Counted from the stretch's first letter, positions 1 through 6,642 are shown. The stretch is 16,520 bases of DNA from CAZCQG01 sp964500775 (GCA_964500775.1 CAZCQG010000047.1:1-16520); one strand, 5' to 3'. A program made the numbers and translations. The notes: a model not told the origin generated them from the sequence alone.

Positions 1-321
1 TATCGCGTCCTTGGCGTTTTTCGCTCCGAGGTAAGAGAGCTCATAGCTCATATCCGCGAGATCGTACTCTTCTAATACCCATGGGAACGACCCGAACGTA
101 TTGGTTTTGATGATGTCCGCGCCCGCTTCGAGGTAGGATTTGTGTATGTTTTTTATCACATCGGGAGCACTGGCATTAAGTATCTCGTTGCACCCGTTGA
201 CGCCGCGCCATAGTGATTCGTCGATGTGGACTTTTTGTATCTCGGTACCCATCGCACCGTCTATGATCAAATATCGTGTGTAAAGTAGTTCTCTAATATC
301 CAAAAAATTTTTCCTAATCAT
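1..321 (-). CDS. metH: Methionine synthase MetH, N-terminal fragment (cut by window edge)
   Basis: The visible 107 codons are the start of a homocysteine methyltransferase domain, which in cobalamin-dependent methionine synthase moves a methyl group from methylcobalamin to homocysteine in the cytoplasm. Read on the minus strand, the frame carries family motifs: IIDGAMGTEIQ near residue 20, WRGVNGCNEILN near 40 and GADIIKTNTFGS near 65. The ATG at 321-319 gives MIRKNFLDIRELL; a TTG at 303-301 is an alternative. The rest lies outside the window, so the cobalamin-binding and reactivation domains cannot be checked. A stand-alone homocysteine methyltransferase remains possible, but the CNEI and NTFG spacing is MetH-like. 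It is divergent from the peroxidase gene and has its own promoter in the gap. Confidence 0.88.
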   Translation of the reverse strand, partial: MIRKNFLDIRELLYTRYLIIDGAMGTEIQKVHIDESLWRGVNGCNEILNASAPDVIKNIHKSYLEAGADIIKTNTFGSFPWVLEEYDLADMSYELSYLGAKNAKDAI

Positions 322-336
322 TTTCTAAAAGTCGCG

Positions 337-364
337 ATTCTACCAAAATTTTACTTTTTGTGAA
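337..364 (-). promoter_or_regulatory. Predicted sigma70 promoter of metH
   Basis: On the minus strand a -35-like TTCACA (364-359, 5 of 6 to consensus) is followed after 16 bases by TAGAAT (342-337), preceded by TGG as an extended -10. Transcription would begin near 330, just ahead of the metH ATG at 321. Such a short leader may favour the TTG start at 303 instead. Prediction from motif matching only. Confidence 0.45.
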
Positions 365-375
365 TCAAACCCTTG

Positions 376-391
376 TGTGACCGATGTCACA
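376..391 (+). promoter_or_regulatory. CRP/FNR-type operator in front of the peroxidase gene
   Basis: TGTGA (376-380), six bases, TCACA (387-391): a perfect palindrome matching the E. coli CRP half-sites. Its centre (383.5) lies 41.5 bases upstream of the start predicted from the -10-like TATGCT at 413-418. That is the class II activator position, where the bound dimer overlaps the -35 region; no good -35 hexamer is visible. A second perfect site lies at 1737-1752, and a Crp/Fnr protein with matching recognition residues is encoded at 2397-3023. Confidence 0.7.
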
Positions 392-412
392 GAAAAAATT
401 TTCCGTTTGTTT

Positions 413-418
413 TATGCT
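413..418 (+). promoter_or_regulatory. -10 element of the peroxidase promoter
   Basis: TATGCT fits a weak -10 with transcription starting near 425. It is supported mainly by its exact class II spacing from the operator at 376-391. The leader would be about 17 bases, leaving just enough room for the strong AGGAGGAG ribosome binding site at 431-438. Confidence 0.4.
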
Positions 419-441
419 TGTTTGAAAAAAAGGAGGAGAGT

Positions 442-1677
442 ATGAAAACTATGGTGTTATTGCTTGCGTTGCTAAGCGGCGTATTTGCTTATGAGGTGAA
501 TCTAAGCGACTTTCGTCCCGAGCTTTTGGAGTGGGCGCGGGAGCTGGGGCTAAAGTCCGTCCCCAAAGATACCGAGGGGCTAAAAAGGTACTATGCGGAA
601 AAAAACGAGAGCTTGTCCTCAAAAAAAGTCACCCTAGGAAAAAAACTCTTTTTTGATACCCATCTCTCAAAAGACGGCACGTTGAGCTGCGCTTCCTGCC
701 ACGATGCGCAGGAGGGCGGAGATGATAATCGCAAGGTCGCAACGGGATACAAAGGGCTAAAGAATCCTTTTGGTCTCAACACCCCCACGATGCTCAATGC
801 CGCCCTCTCCAAGAAGCTCTTTTGGGATGGCAGGAGCGATAGTCTGGAAGATCAGGCTAAAGGACCAATTCAAGCTCCGTTTGAGATGGCGGAGACAAAG
901 GAGGGAATCGAGAAAAAACTCAATGATTCGGATAGTTATAGGCAGATGTTTTATGACGTATATAGGACGAAAACCATCACGTTTGAACAGGCTACTAACG
1001 CTATTGCAGAGTATGAAAAGACGCAGCTAACCCGCGGGAAATTTGACCGATTTTTGGACGGAGAGCTCGGGGTGCTGGATGATCAAGAGCTGCGAGGGCT
1101 ATTTGTCTTCATGAAAAAAGGGTGCGCGCAATGCCACACGGGGATGGGAATCGGCGGCGAAGAGATGCGGAAATTTCCATTGAGATTCCATCGGGCGTGG
1201 GCGATGTTTGGGCTGCAAGAGACGGAACGGCTGATGAATGAGTACAAAGGATTCACAAGCGGCGCGGCGCGGGATAAATTTATGATGGAGTTTTTGGTCA
1301 AAAATTCCAAACGGCTTGAAGAGGGATTCTTTGAATACCATCCATTGCAAGGGGAAAAATACGAGATATACAAATGCAACACCTGCCACGCGGATAATGC
1401 ACTCAAAGCCAAACTCCCCTTCCCGTTTGAAAACACGGGCGGATTCTTGGGGAAGAAAAATGAGAAATATTTCAGAGTCCCTCTCCTGCGCAACATCACC
1501 AAAACCGCCCCCTATTTCCACAACGGCAGTGTAGAAAAACTCGAAGACGCCATAAATATTATGGGCATCTATCAGCTGGGGATCGAGTTTGACAAACGCG
1601 ATATTGACGCACTCGCAGCGTTTTTAAAGGCACTAGAGGGGGATGTTGTGGAGTATGATTTGGAGGGTGGATTCTAA
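442..1677 (+). CDS. Periplasmic cytochrome c peroxidase (CcpA/MauG family) with three CXXCH motifs
   Basis: This 411-residue protein should reduce hydrogen peroxide to water in the periplasm with electrons from cytochrome c. The start at 442 follows AGGAGGAG (431-438) and opens with a signal peptide, MKTMVLLLALLSGVFA. An in-frame ATG at 373 lies upstream of the operator and is unlikely. Family landmarks: heme site CASCH (83-87) in the N-terminal domain, the catalytic-type Glu in APFEM (E148), heme site CAQCH (228-232), then VPLLRNITKTAPYFHNGSV and MGIYQLG with the likely axial Met374. Classical diheme members run to roughly 320-350 residues. The extra length is an insertion at about 240-335 carrying a third motif, CNTCH (312-316), so three covalent hemes are predicted. 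An operator at 376-391 suggests activation by the nearby Crp/Fnr protein. Peroxidase family is clear; the exact substrate is not. Confidence 0.9.
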   Translation: MKTMVLLLALLSGVFAYEVNLSDFRPELLEWARELGLKSVPKDTEGLKRYYAEKNESLSSKKVTLGKKLFFDTHLSKDGTLSCASCHDAQEGGDDNRKVATGYKGLKNPFGLNTPTMLNAALSKKLFWDGRSDSLEDQAKGPIQAPFEMAETKEGIEKKLNDSDSYRQMFYDVYRTKTITFEQATNAIAEYEKTQLTRGKFDRFLDGELGVLDDQELRGLFVFMKKGCAQCHTGMGIGGEEMRKFPLRFHRAWAMFGLQETERLMNEYKGFTSGAARDKFMMEFLVKNSKRLEEGFFEYHPLQGEKYEIYKCNTCHADNALKAKLPFPFENTGGFLGKKNEKYFRVPLLRNITKTAPYFHNGSVEKLEDAINIMGIYQLGIEFDKRDIDALAAFLKALEGDVVEYDLEGGF

Positions 1678-1727
1678 ACTAATTGCCCCGTCACCTATGA
1701 AGTAGTCGCGAGTACTCTATTTATTTC

Positions 1728-1758
1728 CGCTTCTTATGTGACTTTAGTCACAGAAGCG
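1728..1758 (+). promoter_or_regulatory. CRP/FNR-type operator inside a longer inverted repeat
   Basis: TGTGA (1737-1741), six bases, TCACA (1748-1752): the second perfect palindrome of this type. It is nested in outer arms CGCTTC (1728-1733) and GAAGCG (1753-1758), the left arm separated by a three-base TTA bulge. The operator centre (1744.5) lies about 42 bases upstream of the start predicted from TACAAT at 1775-1780, again the class II activator position. The hairpin also lies 51 bases after the peroxidase stop, but no T-run follows, so it is a poor intrinsic terminator. Confidence 0.68.
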
Positions 1759-1774
1759 AAGCACCCTTTCCTCA

Positions 1775-1780
1775 TACAAT
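1775..1780 (+). promoter_or_regulatory. -10 element of the dsrE-like operon promoter
   Basis: TACAAT matches 5 of 6 consensus positions and is spaced as expected for activator-dependent transcription from the operator at 1737-1752. Transcription would start near 1787, followed by AAGGAGGAG (1805-1813) and the ATG at 1817. Confidence 0.5.
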
Positions 1781-1816
1781 GACGCTGCATTAAAAAATTC
1801 TACTAAGGAGGAGATT

Positions 1817-2257
1817 ATGAACAATCTCAAAAAACTGATTGTAGCGGCGTTTTCGGTGTTGATGCTTTTAGGTGTGGCAAATGCGGCGGAGAAGGTCGAG
1901 TCGCCTAAGAAGCTTACGGTGATTTTGAGCAATGACGCATTGCGTTCGGCGGGGTTTGGTATGGCGGTGGCAAATGCTATGCAGGATGCGGGGATACCTG
2001 CGACGGTATTTTTGACGGGGGATGCGTTAGAGCTAGGTCTCAAAAAAGGGGTGCAGCCGAAATTCGGCGGGAGTGCCAGCCCTAGGGAGATGATGGAAGC
2101 GCTGCTCAAAAAAGGGGGCAAGGTGTACGTATGCGTCGGGTGTGCTAAGAATCAAGAGGTCACCGAGAGCGATCTCATCAAAGGGATAAAAATAGTCGGT
2201 CCTGCCGAACTCGTAGAGGGTATCTATGGCGATGGGGCGAAAACACTCACATTTTAA
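1817..2257 (+). CDS. Exported DsrE/DsrF-like protein with a CxxC pair
   Basis: A 146-residue protein with a Sec signal peptide (about 1-23, ending GVANA) and a mature DsrE/DsrF-like fold: a strand KKLTVILSND, the helix around AVANAMQDAG, and the C-terminal DLIKGIKIVGPAELVEGI stretch. Cytoplasmic DsrE/TusD proteins carry persulfide sulfur on a conserved cysteine. Here Cys106 and Cys109 form VCVGC at the equivalent place, so handling of periplasmic reactive sulfur or thiols is plausible but unproven. The start is fixed by AAGGAGGAG (1805-1813). It leads a short operon with a 33-residue membrane peptide and a Crp/Fnr regulator, behind a class II-type operator. Family call is fairly sure; biochemical role is inferred. 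Confidence 0.78.
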   Translation: MNNLKKLIVAAFSVLMLLGVANAAEKVESPKKLTVILSNDALRSAGFGMAVANAMQDAGIPATVFLTGDALELGLKKGVQPKFGGSASPREMMEALLKKGGKVYVCVGCAKNQEVTESDLIKGIKIVGPAELVEGIYGDGAKTLTF

Positions 2258-2270
2258 GGGAGGTGTGATT

Positions 2271-2372
2271 ATGGAAGGGATACCTTTTTCTTTGGTCGAA
2301 AAAAGCATAGCGGCGTCGTTTATCACTATTATCGTCGTCTCACTAGTGCAAAACTTCAGACTATTTTGGTGA
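2271..2372 (+). CDS. 33-residue single-pass membrane peptide (short ORF)
   Basis: A short ORF lies between the dsrE-like gene and the regulator. The ATG at 2271 is preceded by AAGGGAGGTG (2256-2265) at normal spacing, a better Shine-Dalgarno match than many longer genes here have. The peptide begins MEGIPFSLVEKS, has a hydrophobic core IAASFITIIVVSLV (about 13-26) and ends QNFRLFW. That is one membrane segment with positive and aromatic residues after it. It starts 13 bases after the dsrE-like stop and ends 24 bases before the regulator ATG, so it would be co-transcribed. I do not recognise a family. It could link the exported DsrE-like protein to the membrane or to the regulator; this is speculation from position. 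Confidence 0.6.
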   Translation: MEGIPFSLVEKSIAASFITIIVVSLVQNFRLFW

Positions 2373-2396
2373 AAATAGCTCAATCGGAGGTGCTAA

Positions 2397-3023
2397 ATGG
2401 AGCTTAGAGATTATCCTTTTTTCAAGATGCTAGAATCAAACCTCATGGAATCGGTGGAGAGAGACGCCAAGTCGCTCTCCCTCTCCACGGGGAATTTCCT
2501 CTATTATCAGGGCGATGTGTGCGATGGGATCCTTTTTCTCAAAAAAGGGCGGGTGAAGGTGTATCTCAATTCCGATAAGATAGGCGGCGGCGAGATCACG
2601 CTCTACTATATTGCACCCGGCGAGCAGTGTCTAGTCAATACCTTTAGTGCCATATCCAAACTCCACACGCAGGCAAATGCCGTGGTGGATGAGAGCATAG
2701 AGGGGTGGCTGGTGAGCGCAACTACGATAGAGCGGCTGATAGATGAATCAAAGGCATTTCGGGATTTCAAAATATCCTTTTGTGCGACGCGGCTCAATGA
2801 GGTGTTGCGATTCATCGAAGAGGTGAAGTTTAAGCGCGTCGATGAGCGGCTGCTCAATTGGCTTTTTGTCCAAGGGAGGGAGACCATCCACGCTACGCAT
2901 GAACAAATCGCCGCGATACTCGGCACTTCCCGAGAGGTCATTAGTAGGATTCTGAAAAACTTTGAAAAAGAGGGTTTGGTGCATCTAGGGCGGGGGGTGA
3001 TAAAGATTTTGGGGGAAGCGTAG
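2397..3023 (+). CDS. Crp/Fnr-family transcriptional regulator
   Basis: A 208-residue regulator with an N-terminal cyclic-nucleotide-binding-like barrel (about 15-115; LYYQGDVCDGILFLKKGRVKV is the usual core), a dimer helix (about 118-145) and a C-terminal winged helix-turn-helix (about 166-200). The recognition helix TSREVISRILKNFEKEG has Arg179, Glu180 and Arg184, matching the spacing of CRP Arg180, Glu181 and Arg185 that read TGTGA; FNR has Val at the first position. The N-terminal Cys cluster of FNR is absent, leaving Cys42, Cys78 and Cys129, so oxygen sensing through an FNR-type iron-sulfur cluster is unlikely. An obvious cAMP-binding signature is not seen. It ends a short operon whose promoter carries a TGTGA-N6-TCACA site, implying autoregulation. 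RBS CGGAGGTG at 2385-2392. The ligand is unknown. Confidence 0.88.
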   Translation: MELRDYPFFKMLESNLMESVERDAKSLSLSTGNFLYYQGDVCDGILFLKKGRVKVYLNSDKIGGGEITLYYIAPGEQCLVNTFSAISKLHTQANAVVDESIEGWLVSATTIERLIDESKAFRDFKISFCATRLNEVLRFIEEVKFKRVDERLLNWLFVQGRETIHATHEQIAAILGTSREVISRILKNFEKEGLVHLGRGVIKILGEA

Positions 3024-3095
3024 GCGGGAGAGTATTATCTTTTTATCGGTAAAATACCCCCTCTCGCAAAGAGAAAAAAATAACAAAGGATTGCA

Positions 3096-5054
3096 ATGGC
3101 AAGAGGCTTTAGAGGGAGATACTTCACTCTAGCTGCAATTTGCGCTACGACTTCACTAGTCAGTATCAGCGCGCAAGCAAGCAGTGTGGAGAATATCACC
3201 CAAAATAGGAGCTTCGGAAGCGAAGTGGAATACACTTCCGACGAAGAGTTAGAGGAGGCGACGCAAGCGGGCGTTATCGTTATAGAAGAGCAAGAGCTAG
3301 AGAATAACTCTCAAAAGAATATCTACGAACTACTTGCTGCAAAAAATATCTTCAATACCGCACAAGGGACGAACAAAAGCGCCCAATACATCGAAACACG
3401 AGGCTACGGACTGGAAAACGGTTCGCAAAACATCTTATTTATCATCGACGGAGTGAAACAAAAAAGCATAGATATGCTCGCACCCGAACTCGCAAATATT
3501 CGCTTAAGCGATGTAAAAAAAATAGAAATCATTAAAGGCGGCGGAGCCGTGAAATACGGCAGTGAAGCAAACGCGGCACTCGTAAAAATAACTACAAAAA
3601 ACGGCAAAACACCTACGCTCTACACCGAGATAGGGGCAAACGGTAGCAAGAAAATAAGTCTCGGCGGAGGAATCGCCAGAGAGAGCTTTACCCTCGATCT
3701 TTTCGGTGGATTCTACGATCTAAGCAGCGGAATCAAATCCAATAAAACGGAAGACTACACAAAGAATAAAAGTTTTTCGGCGACCCATCGCTATTTTTTC
3801 ACAAACGGTGATTTGACTACCAAGCTCTACAGTAGTAATTCCGATACGGCGTATATCGATCCGATGAACAAAAGTCAATTTGATGCCGATCCCACACAGG
3901 ATGGCGATACTACTCAAGACACAAAAAGCAAGAATGCCGTAAAAGGCTATAAACTAGAACTCAATTATGCGTTGAGCGAGGCACTCAAGTCGAGCACGAC
4001 GCTTTCATACGAGAAGAGAAAATTTACCTATTTAAGCACGTGGTGGAACAATGTATCGAGATACCAAAAATCCTCTATCAGGCAAGCATTTGCGCTCGAT
4101 GGTTTTACTTTCGGAGTCGACCTAGAGCGAGGCGATAGAAAGAATCAAGGGAATGAATTTAATAAGAATCAGCGCGGAATTTTCCTAGACTACGCGACAA
4201 GCTACGAAGGATACTCGCTCTATCTAGGCGGGCGGGCGGAAGCCACCGAGTTTAAATACCGAAAAAACGGCGAAATAAGTCAAGAAGAGCGCGGCGCGGC
4301 GATAGAGGTCAAGGCGGTAAAAGATCTCTTTGGGTTTGAACACTATCTGGGATACCAAAAAGCCAAGATCACTCCAAATATCGATACGTTTTTTACTTAC
4401 AATTTCGCTACCTCTACGTATGTGTTCAACGGCTTTATCAAGCCGCAAAAGAGCGATACGTTTGAATACGGACTCAATGGTTCGGCGCTAGATACCGACG
4501 TGAATTTTGATGCGTATTACATCAAGCTCAACGACGAGATTTATTACAACTCCTATACGAGTACAAACACGAATCTCGACGAAACTAAAAAGATAGGTTT
4601 TGATATTAGACTCAAAAGAGCGCTAAGCGAGAGTTTGAGCGCGAATATCGGCTATTCATTCGTCGATGCGCGCATAGTGCAGGATGACTATAATCTAAGT
4701 GATAAAAAAATCCCGGGCGTATCACCGAGTACGGTCACGTTAGGACTTGATTATACGCTCGCTCAAAATTTCAATCTTGGTGCGGAGTATATCTATAAAA
4801 GTAAATATTATGCGTTGAGCGATTATAAAAATAGCTTGGGGAAAATCGGAGATGCGTATAGCATTTGCAACTTGCGGCTAGACTACGGCGTGAAAGATAC
4901 GAAGTTTTTTATCGGGGTGAAAAATATTTTCGATAGAAAGAACTCTTTGGCAATCTATCAGGATAAGAACTGGGCGGGCTATACGAATCTCGACTGGTAC
5001 TATCCTACCGACTTTCAAAGAGAATTTTACGCGGGGAGTGAGATACGGTTTTGA
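3096..5054 (+). CDS. TonB-dependent outer-membrane receptor
   Basis: A 652-residue outer-membrane transporter that would import a scarce ligand using TonB-ExbBD energy. A signal peptide (about 1-28, ending ISAQA) is followed by a plug domain: YELLAAKNIFNTAQ, ETRGYGLENGSQNILFIIDGV and IEIIKGGGAVKYGSEANAA. A beta barrel fills the rest and ends in Phe (AGSEIRF), the usual barrel end signal. A possible degenerate TonB box is AGVIVIEEQ near residue 60. The length fits siderophore, heme or cobalamin receptors; nothing I can see settles the ligand. The ATG follows AAAGGA (3085-3090) and lies 72 bases after the regulator stop. Its stop overlaps the TTG start of a membrane protein, so the two are probably translated together. 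No clear Fur box was found upstream. Confidence 0.88.
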   Translation: MARGFRGRYFTLAAICATTSLVSISAQASSVENITQNRSFGSEVEYTSDEELEEATQAGVIVIEEQELENNSQKNIYELLAAKNIFNTAQGTNKSAQYIETRGYGLENGSQNILFIIDGVKQKSIDMLAPELANIRLSDVKKIEIIKGGGAVKYGSEANAALVKITTKNGKTPTLYTEIGANGSKKISLGGGIARESFTLDLFGGFYDLSSGIKSNKTEDYTKNKSFSATHRYFFTNGDLTTKLYSSNSDTAYIDPMNKSQFDADPTQDGDTTQDTKSKNAVKGYKLELNYALSEALKSSTTLSYEKRKFTYLSTWWNNVSRYQKSSIRQAFALDGFTFGVDLERGDRKNQGNEFNKNQRGIFLDYATSYEGYSLYLGGRAEATEFKYRKNGEISQEERGAAIEVKAVKDLFGFEHYLGYQKAKITPNIDTFFTYNFATSTYVFNGFIKPQKSDTFEYGLNGSALDTDVNFDAYYIKLNDEIYYNSYTSTNTNLDETKKIGFDIRLKRALSESLSANIGYSFVDARIVQDDYNLSDKKIPGVSPSTVTLGLDYTLAQNFNLGAEYIYKSKYYALSDYKNSLGKIGDAYSICNLRLDYGVKDTKFFIGVKNIFDRKNSLAIYQDKNWAGYTNLDWYYPTDFQREFYAGSEIRF

Positions 5055-5629
5055 GAGTGTTTGAGCTAAAAAAATACCTCATTTATAAATTTTTAAACGC
5101 AGCCTTTGGAGGTCTCTCCATCGGCTCGGTTTTTATCATCTATGAATCATTACAGCCCTCGGTCTATAGCATAGGGGGTATCATACTCGCACTCGGGATG
5201 CTGCTAGTAGCGCGCTTTTATGACAAGATACTTAATGCACAAAGTTTTTTTAGAATCAATCTCGGCGTAGAAGCGGTACTGTTGGTTTTAATATTATTTT
5301 TCCTCCTATCCGACTACGGTACGACACAAGCGCTCGTCATCTACGCCCTCTATCAGCTCACATTTATTTTCGGCTCGTACCTTCCTAGAGTAGAGACGTT
5401 GGTCTTTGAGGATAAAGAATCGCTCAAAAGCATCGACACCCAAAAACAATTCGGCTACCTCGGCGGGATGATCCTCATCTCTGGATTCTACTTTCTCCTC
5501 GAATGGGGCTTTGGAATCGAAGATAAAAAAGAGCAGGTGTATTATCTGCATATTTTACTTTTGGTGTTGCAGATAGCGATAATATCGGTTTTTATAAAAT
5601 CGTACGAGTTGGAGCGGCAGGAGATTTAG
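5051..5629 (+). CDS. Six-helix inner-membrane protein, resembles half of an MFS transporter
   Basis: A 192-residue hydrophobic protein with about six predicted membrane helices (near 11-31, 36-55, 71-87, 90-108, 133-151 and 162-182). A charged cytoplasmic stretch, VETLVFEDKESLKSIDTQKQ, separates helices 4 and 5. The helix count and the charged ARFYDK turn after helix 2 recall the N-terminal half of a major facilitator, but I recognise no specific family. The start is a TTG at 5051 overlapping the receptor stop (5052-5054), with GGGGAG (5033-5038) as ribosome site; a GTG at 5057 is the alternative. The coupling suggests it helps move or sense the receptor's ligand. It may need a second subunit or dimerise if it is a transporter. 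Its stop overlaps by four bases the stop of the converging RhuM-Fic gene. Confidence 0.65.
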   Translation: MRVFELKKYLIYKFLNAAFGGLSIGSVFIIYESLQPSVYSIGGIILALGMLLVARFYDKILNAQSFFRINLGVEAVLLVLILFFLLSDYGTTQALVIYALYQLTFIFGSYLPRVETLVFEDKESLKSIDTQKQFGYLGGMILISGFYFLLEWGFGIEDKKEQVYYLHILLLVLQIAIISVFIKSYELERQEI

Positions 5630-6618
5630 TCTAAGATATTTACTATTAGATTTATCACGGTCTCTTTTTGCTTCGGGTCGCTTTTGGCAGTCATCAGCGA
5701 AAGCGCGACGAGGGCGTTATCGTTTATTTTCAGCTCCCCGTTATTTTTATAGAGCATATTGTTTTTGGACAAAAAGAGGATAAACATAAACGCGCCGATA
5801 CGCTTGTTACCGTCATTAAACGGATGCCCTTTGATGATGTAGTAGAGTAGATTCGCCGCTTTTTCTTCGACGCTCGGGAGCAGGTCCGTGCCGCCGAAAG
5901 TTTGATAGATATTGCGCACGATGCCGGCGAATTCCCCTGCTTTTTCTCGCCCGAAAAGCTCGGTGGCTTCCCCTTTTTTAACAAGTTCGTTTTTGAGTCG
6001 TGCGATAGATTCTTTCGCCTCATCGATGTCAAGGATAAATTTTGCCTCTTTAGGTGCTATTGCTATTTTTAGAGAATCCTCATCATATCCTTGCAGTAGC
6101 GTCCAAGTGCGGGAGTAGTTCAGAATCACGTCCAATAATCCTTTGGCTTCCGTGAGTTCTAATTCGCTTTTTGTGATGGTATCTTTGAGGAGTGTCATCG
6201 TTTCGTTTAGCTCTTGTAAACCCTTTTGCCCCAGTCTTTTTTGGTTGAGCGCATAGCCGTTTACGAGGTATTGTTTGAGGATTTTTGTCGCCCATTGTCT
6301 GAATTTTACCCCTTTAGGGGATTTTACGCGATAGCCGACGGAGATGATTACATCCAAGTTGTAGTATTCTACGTCTCTTTTTACCGCTCTGCCACCTTCG
6401 TTTTGAACTGTCGCAAAATTTGCGACAGTTGAAAATTGTTCAAGCTCACCATCTTTGAATACATTATTTATGTGCTTCCCTATAGTTTTTACATCTCTCC
6501 CAAAAAGCTCTGAAAGTTGATTTCTGCTAAGCCAGACAGTTTCGTTTTCAACGGAAACGCTAAGCTCAATTTCACCGTCATTATAGATAACAGTGCTTGA
6601 ATGATCTTGATTTTTCAT
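5626..6618 (-). CDS. RhuM-Fic/Doc fusion protein
   Basis: A 330-residue two-domain protein. Residues about 8-125 form a RhuM-type domain (VWLSRNQLSELFGRDVKTIGKHI, EYYNLDVIISVGYRV, FRQWATKILKQYL). A linker follows, then a Fic/Doc domain at about 195-330 with the catalytic motif HPFNDGNKR (265-273). Fic proteins transfer a nucleotide part to a target protein; Doc, which shares the Lys form of the motif, instead phosphorylates EF-Tu. The motif His, Asn and Arg are all present, so the enzyme looks intact. No typical inhibitory helix or Phd-like antitoxin is visible alongside. The fusion is known in accessory regions, where RhuM is often labelled virulence protein without a proven role. It starts 24 bases after an uncharacterised coiled-coil gene, probably in one operon. 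Toxin or defence function is inference. Confidence 0.85.
   Translation of the reverse strand: MKNQDHSSTVIYNDGEIELSVSVENETVWLSRNQLSELFGRDVKTIGKHINNVFKDGELEQFSTVANFATVQNEGGRAVKRDVEYYNLDVIISVGYRVKSPKGVKFRQWATKILKQYLVNGYALNQKRLGQKGLQELNETMTLLKDTITKSELELTEAKGLLDVILNYSRTWTLLQGYDEDSLKIAIAPKEAKFILDIDEAKESIARLKNELVKKGEATELFGREKAGEFAGIVRNIYQTFGGTDLLPSVEEKAANLLYYIIKGHPFNDGNKRIGAFMFILFLSKNNMLYKNNGELKINDNALVALSLMTAKSDPKQKETVINLIVNILD
6406..6430. repeat. Perfect 12-base inverted repeat inside the RhuM domain
   Basis: AACTGTCGCAAA (6406-6417), one base, then its exact reverse complement TTTGCGACAGTT (6419-6430). It encodes the symmetric peptide TVANFATV (residues 64-71 of the RhuM-Fic protein). It could be a coding coincidence from a conserved motif, a hairpin, or an intragenic operator. 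Confidence 0.85.
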
Positions 6619-6642
6619 TTGAGTTGCCTATTTCGATAATTT

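Noticed and set aside
373..441. Upstream extension of the peroxidase start to the ATG at 373
   Set aside because: It would place the start before the operator and -10 region, add a Cys- and Arg-rich head and bury the signal peptide; the ATG at 442 has a perfect ribosome site.
1083..1521. Two long minus-strand frames opposite the peroxidase gene
   Set aside because: Compositional shadows of the peroxidase codons; no ribosome site or family features.
2263..2278. A third TGTGA half-site upstream of the 33-residue ORF
   Set aside because: TGTGA is present but no TCACA follows at six bases, and it overlaps the ribosome site.
2033..2383. Minus-strand frame of 116 codons overlapping the dsrE-like gene, the 33-residue ORF and the start of the regulator gap
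   Set aside because: It lies opposite well-supported genes, has no ribosome site and no recognisable protein motif.
3048..3058. Short palindrome GGTAAAATACC upstream of the TonB receptor
   Set aside because: Only four paired bases on each side, and it does not resemble a Fur box; too weak to call an operator.
3023..3069. Possible terminator between the regulator and the TonB receptor
   Set aside because: GCGGGAGAG and CTCTCGC pair only with two bulged bases and a long loop, and no T-run follows.
5626..5629. Frameshift or fusion between the membrane protein and the RhuM-Fic gene
   Set aside because: They are on opposite strands; the four-base overlap is only two converging stop codons.
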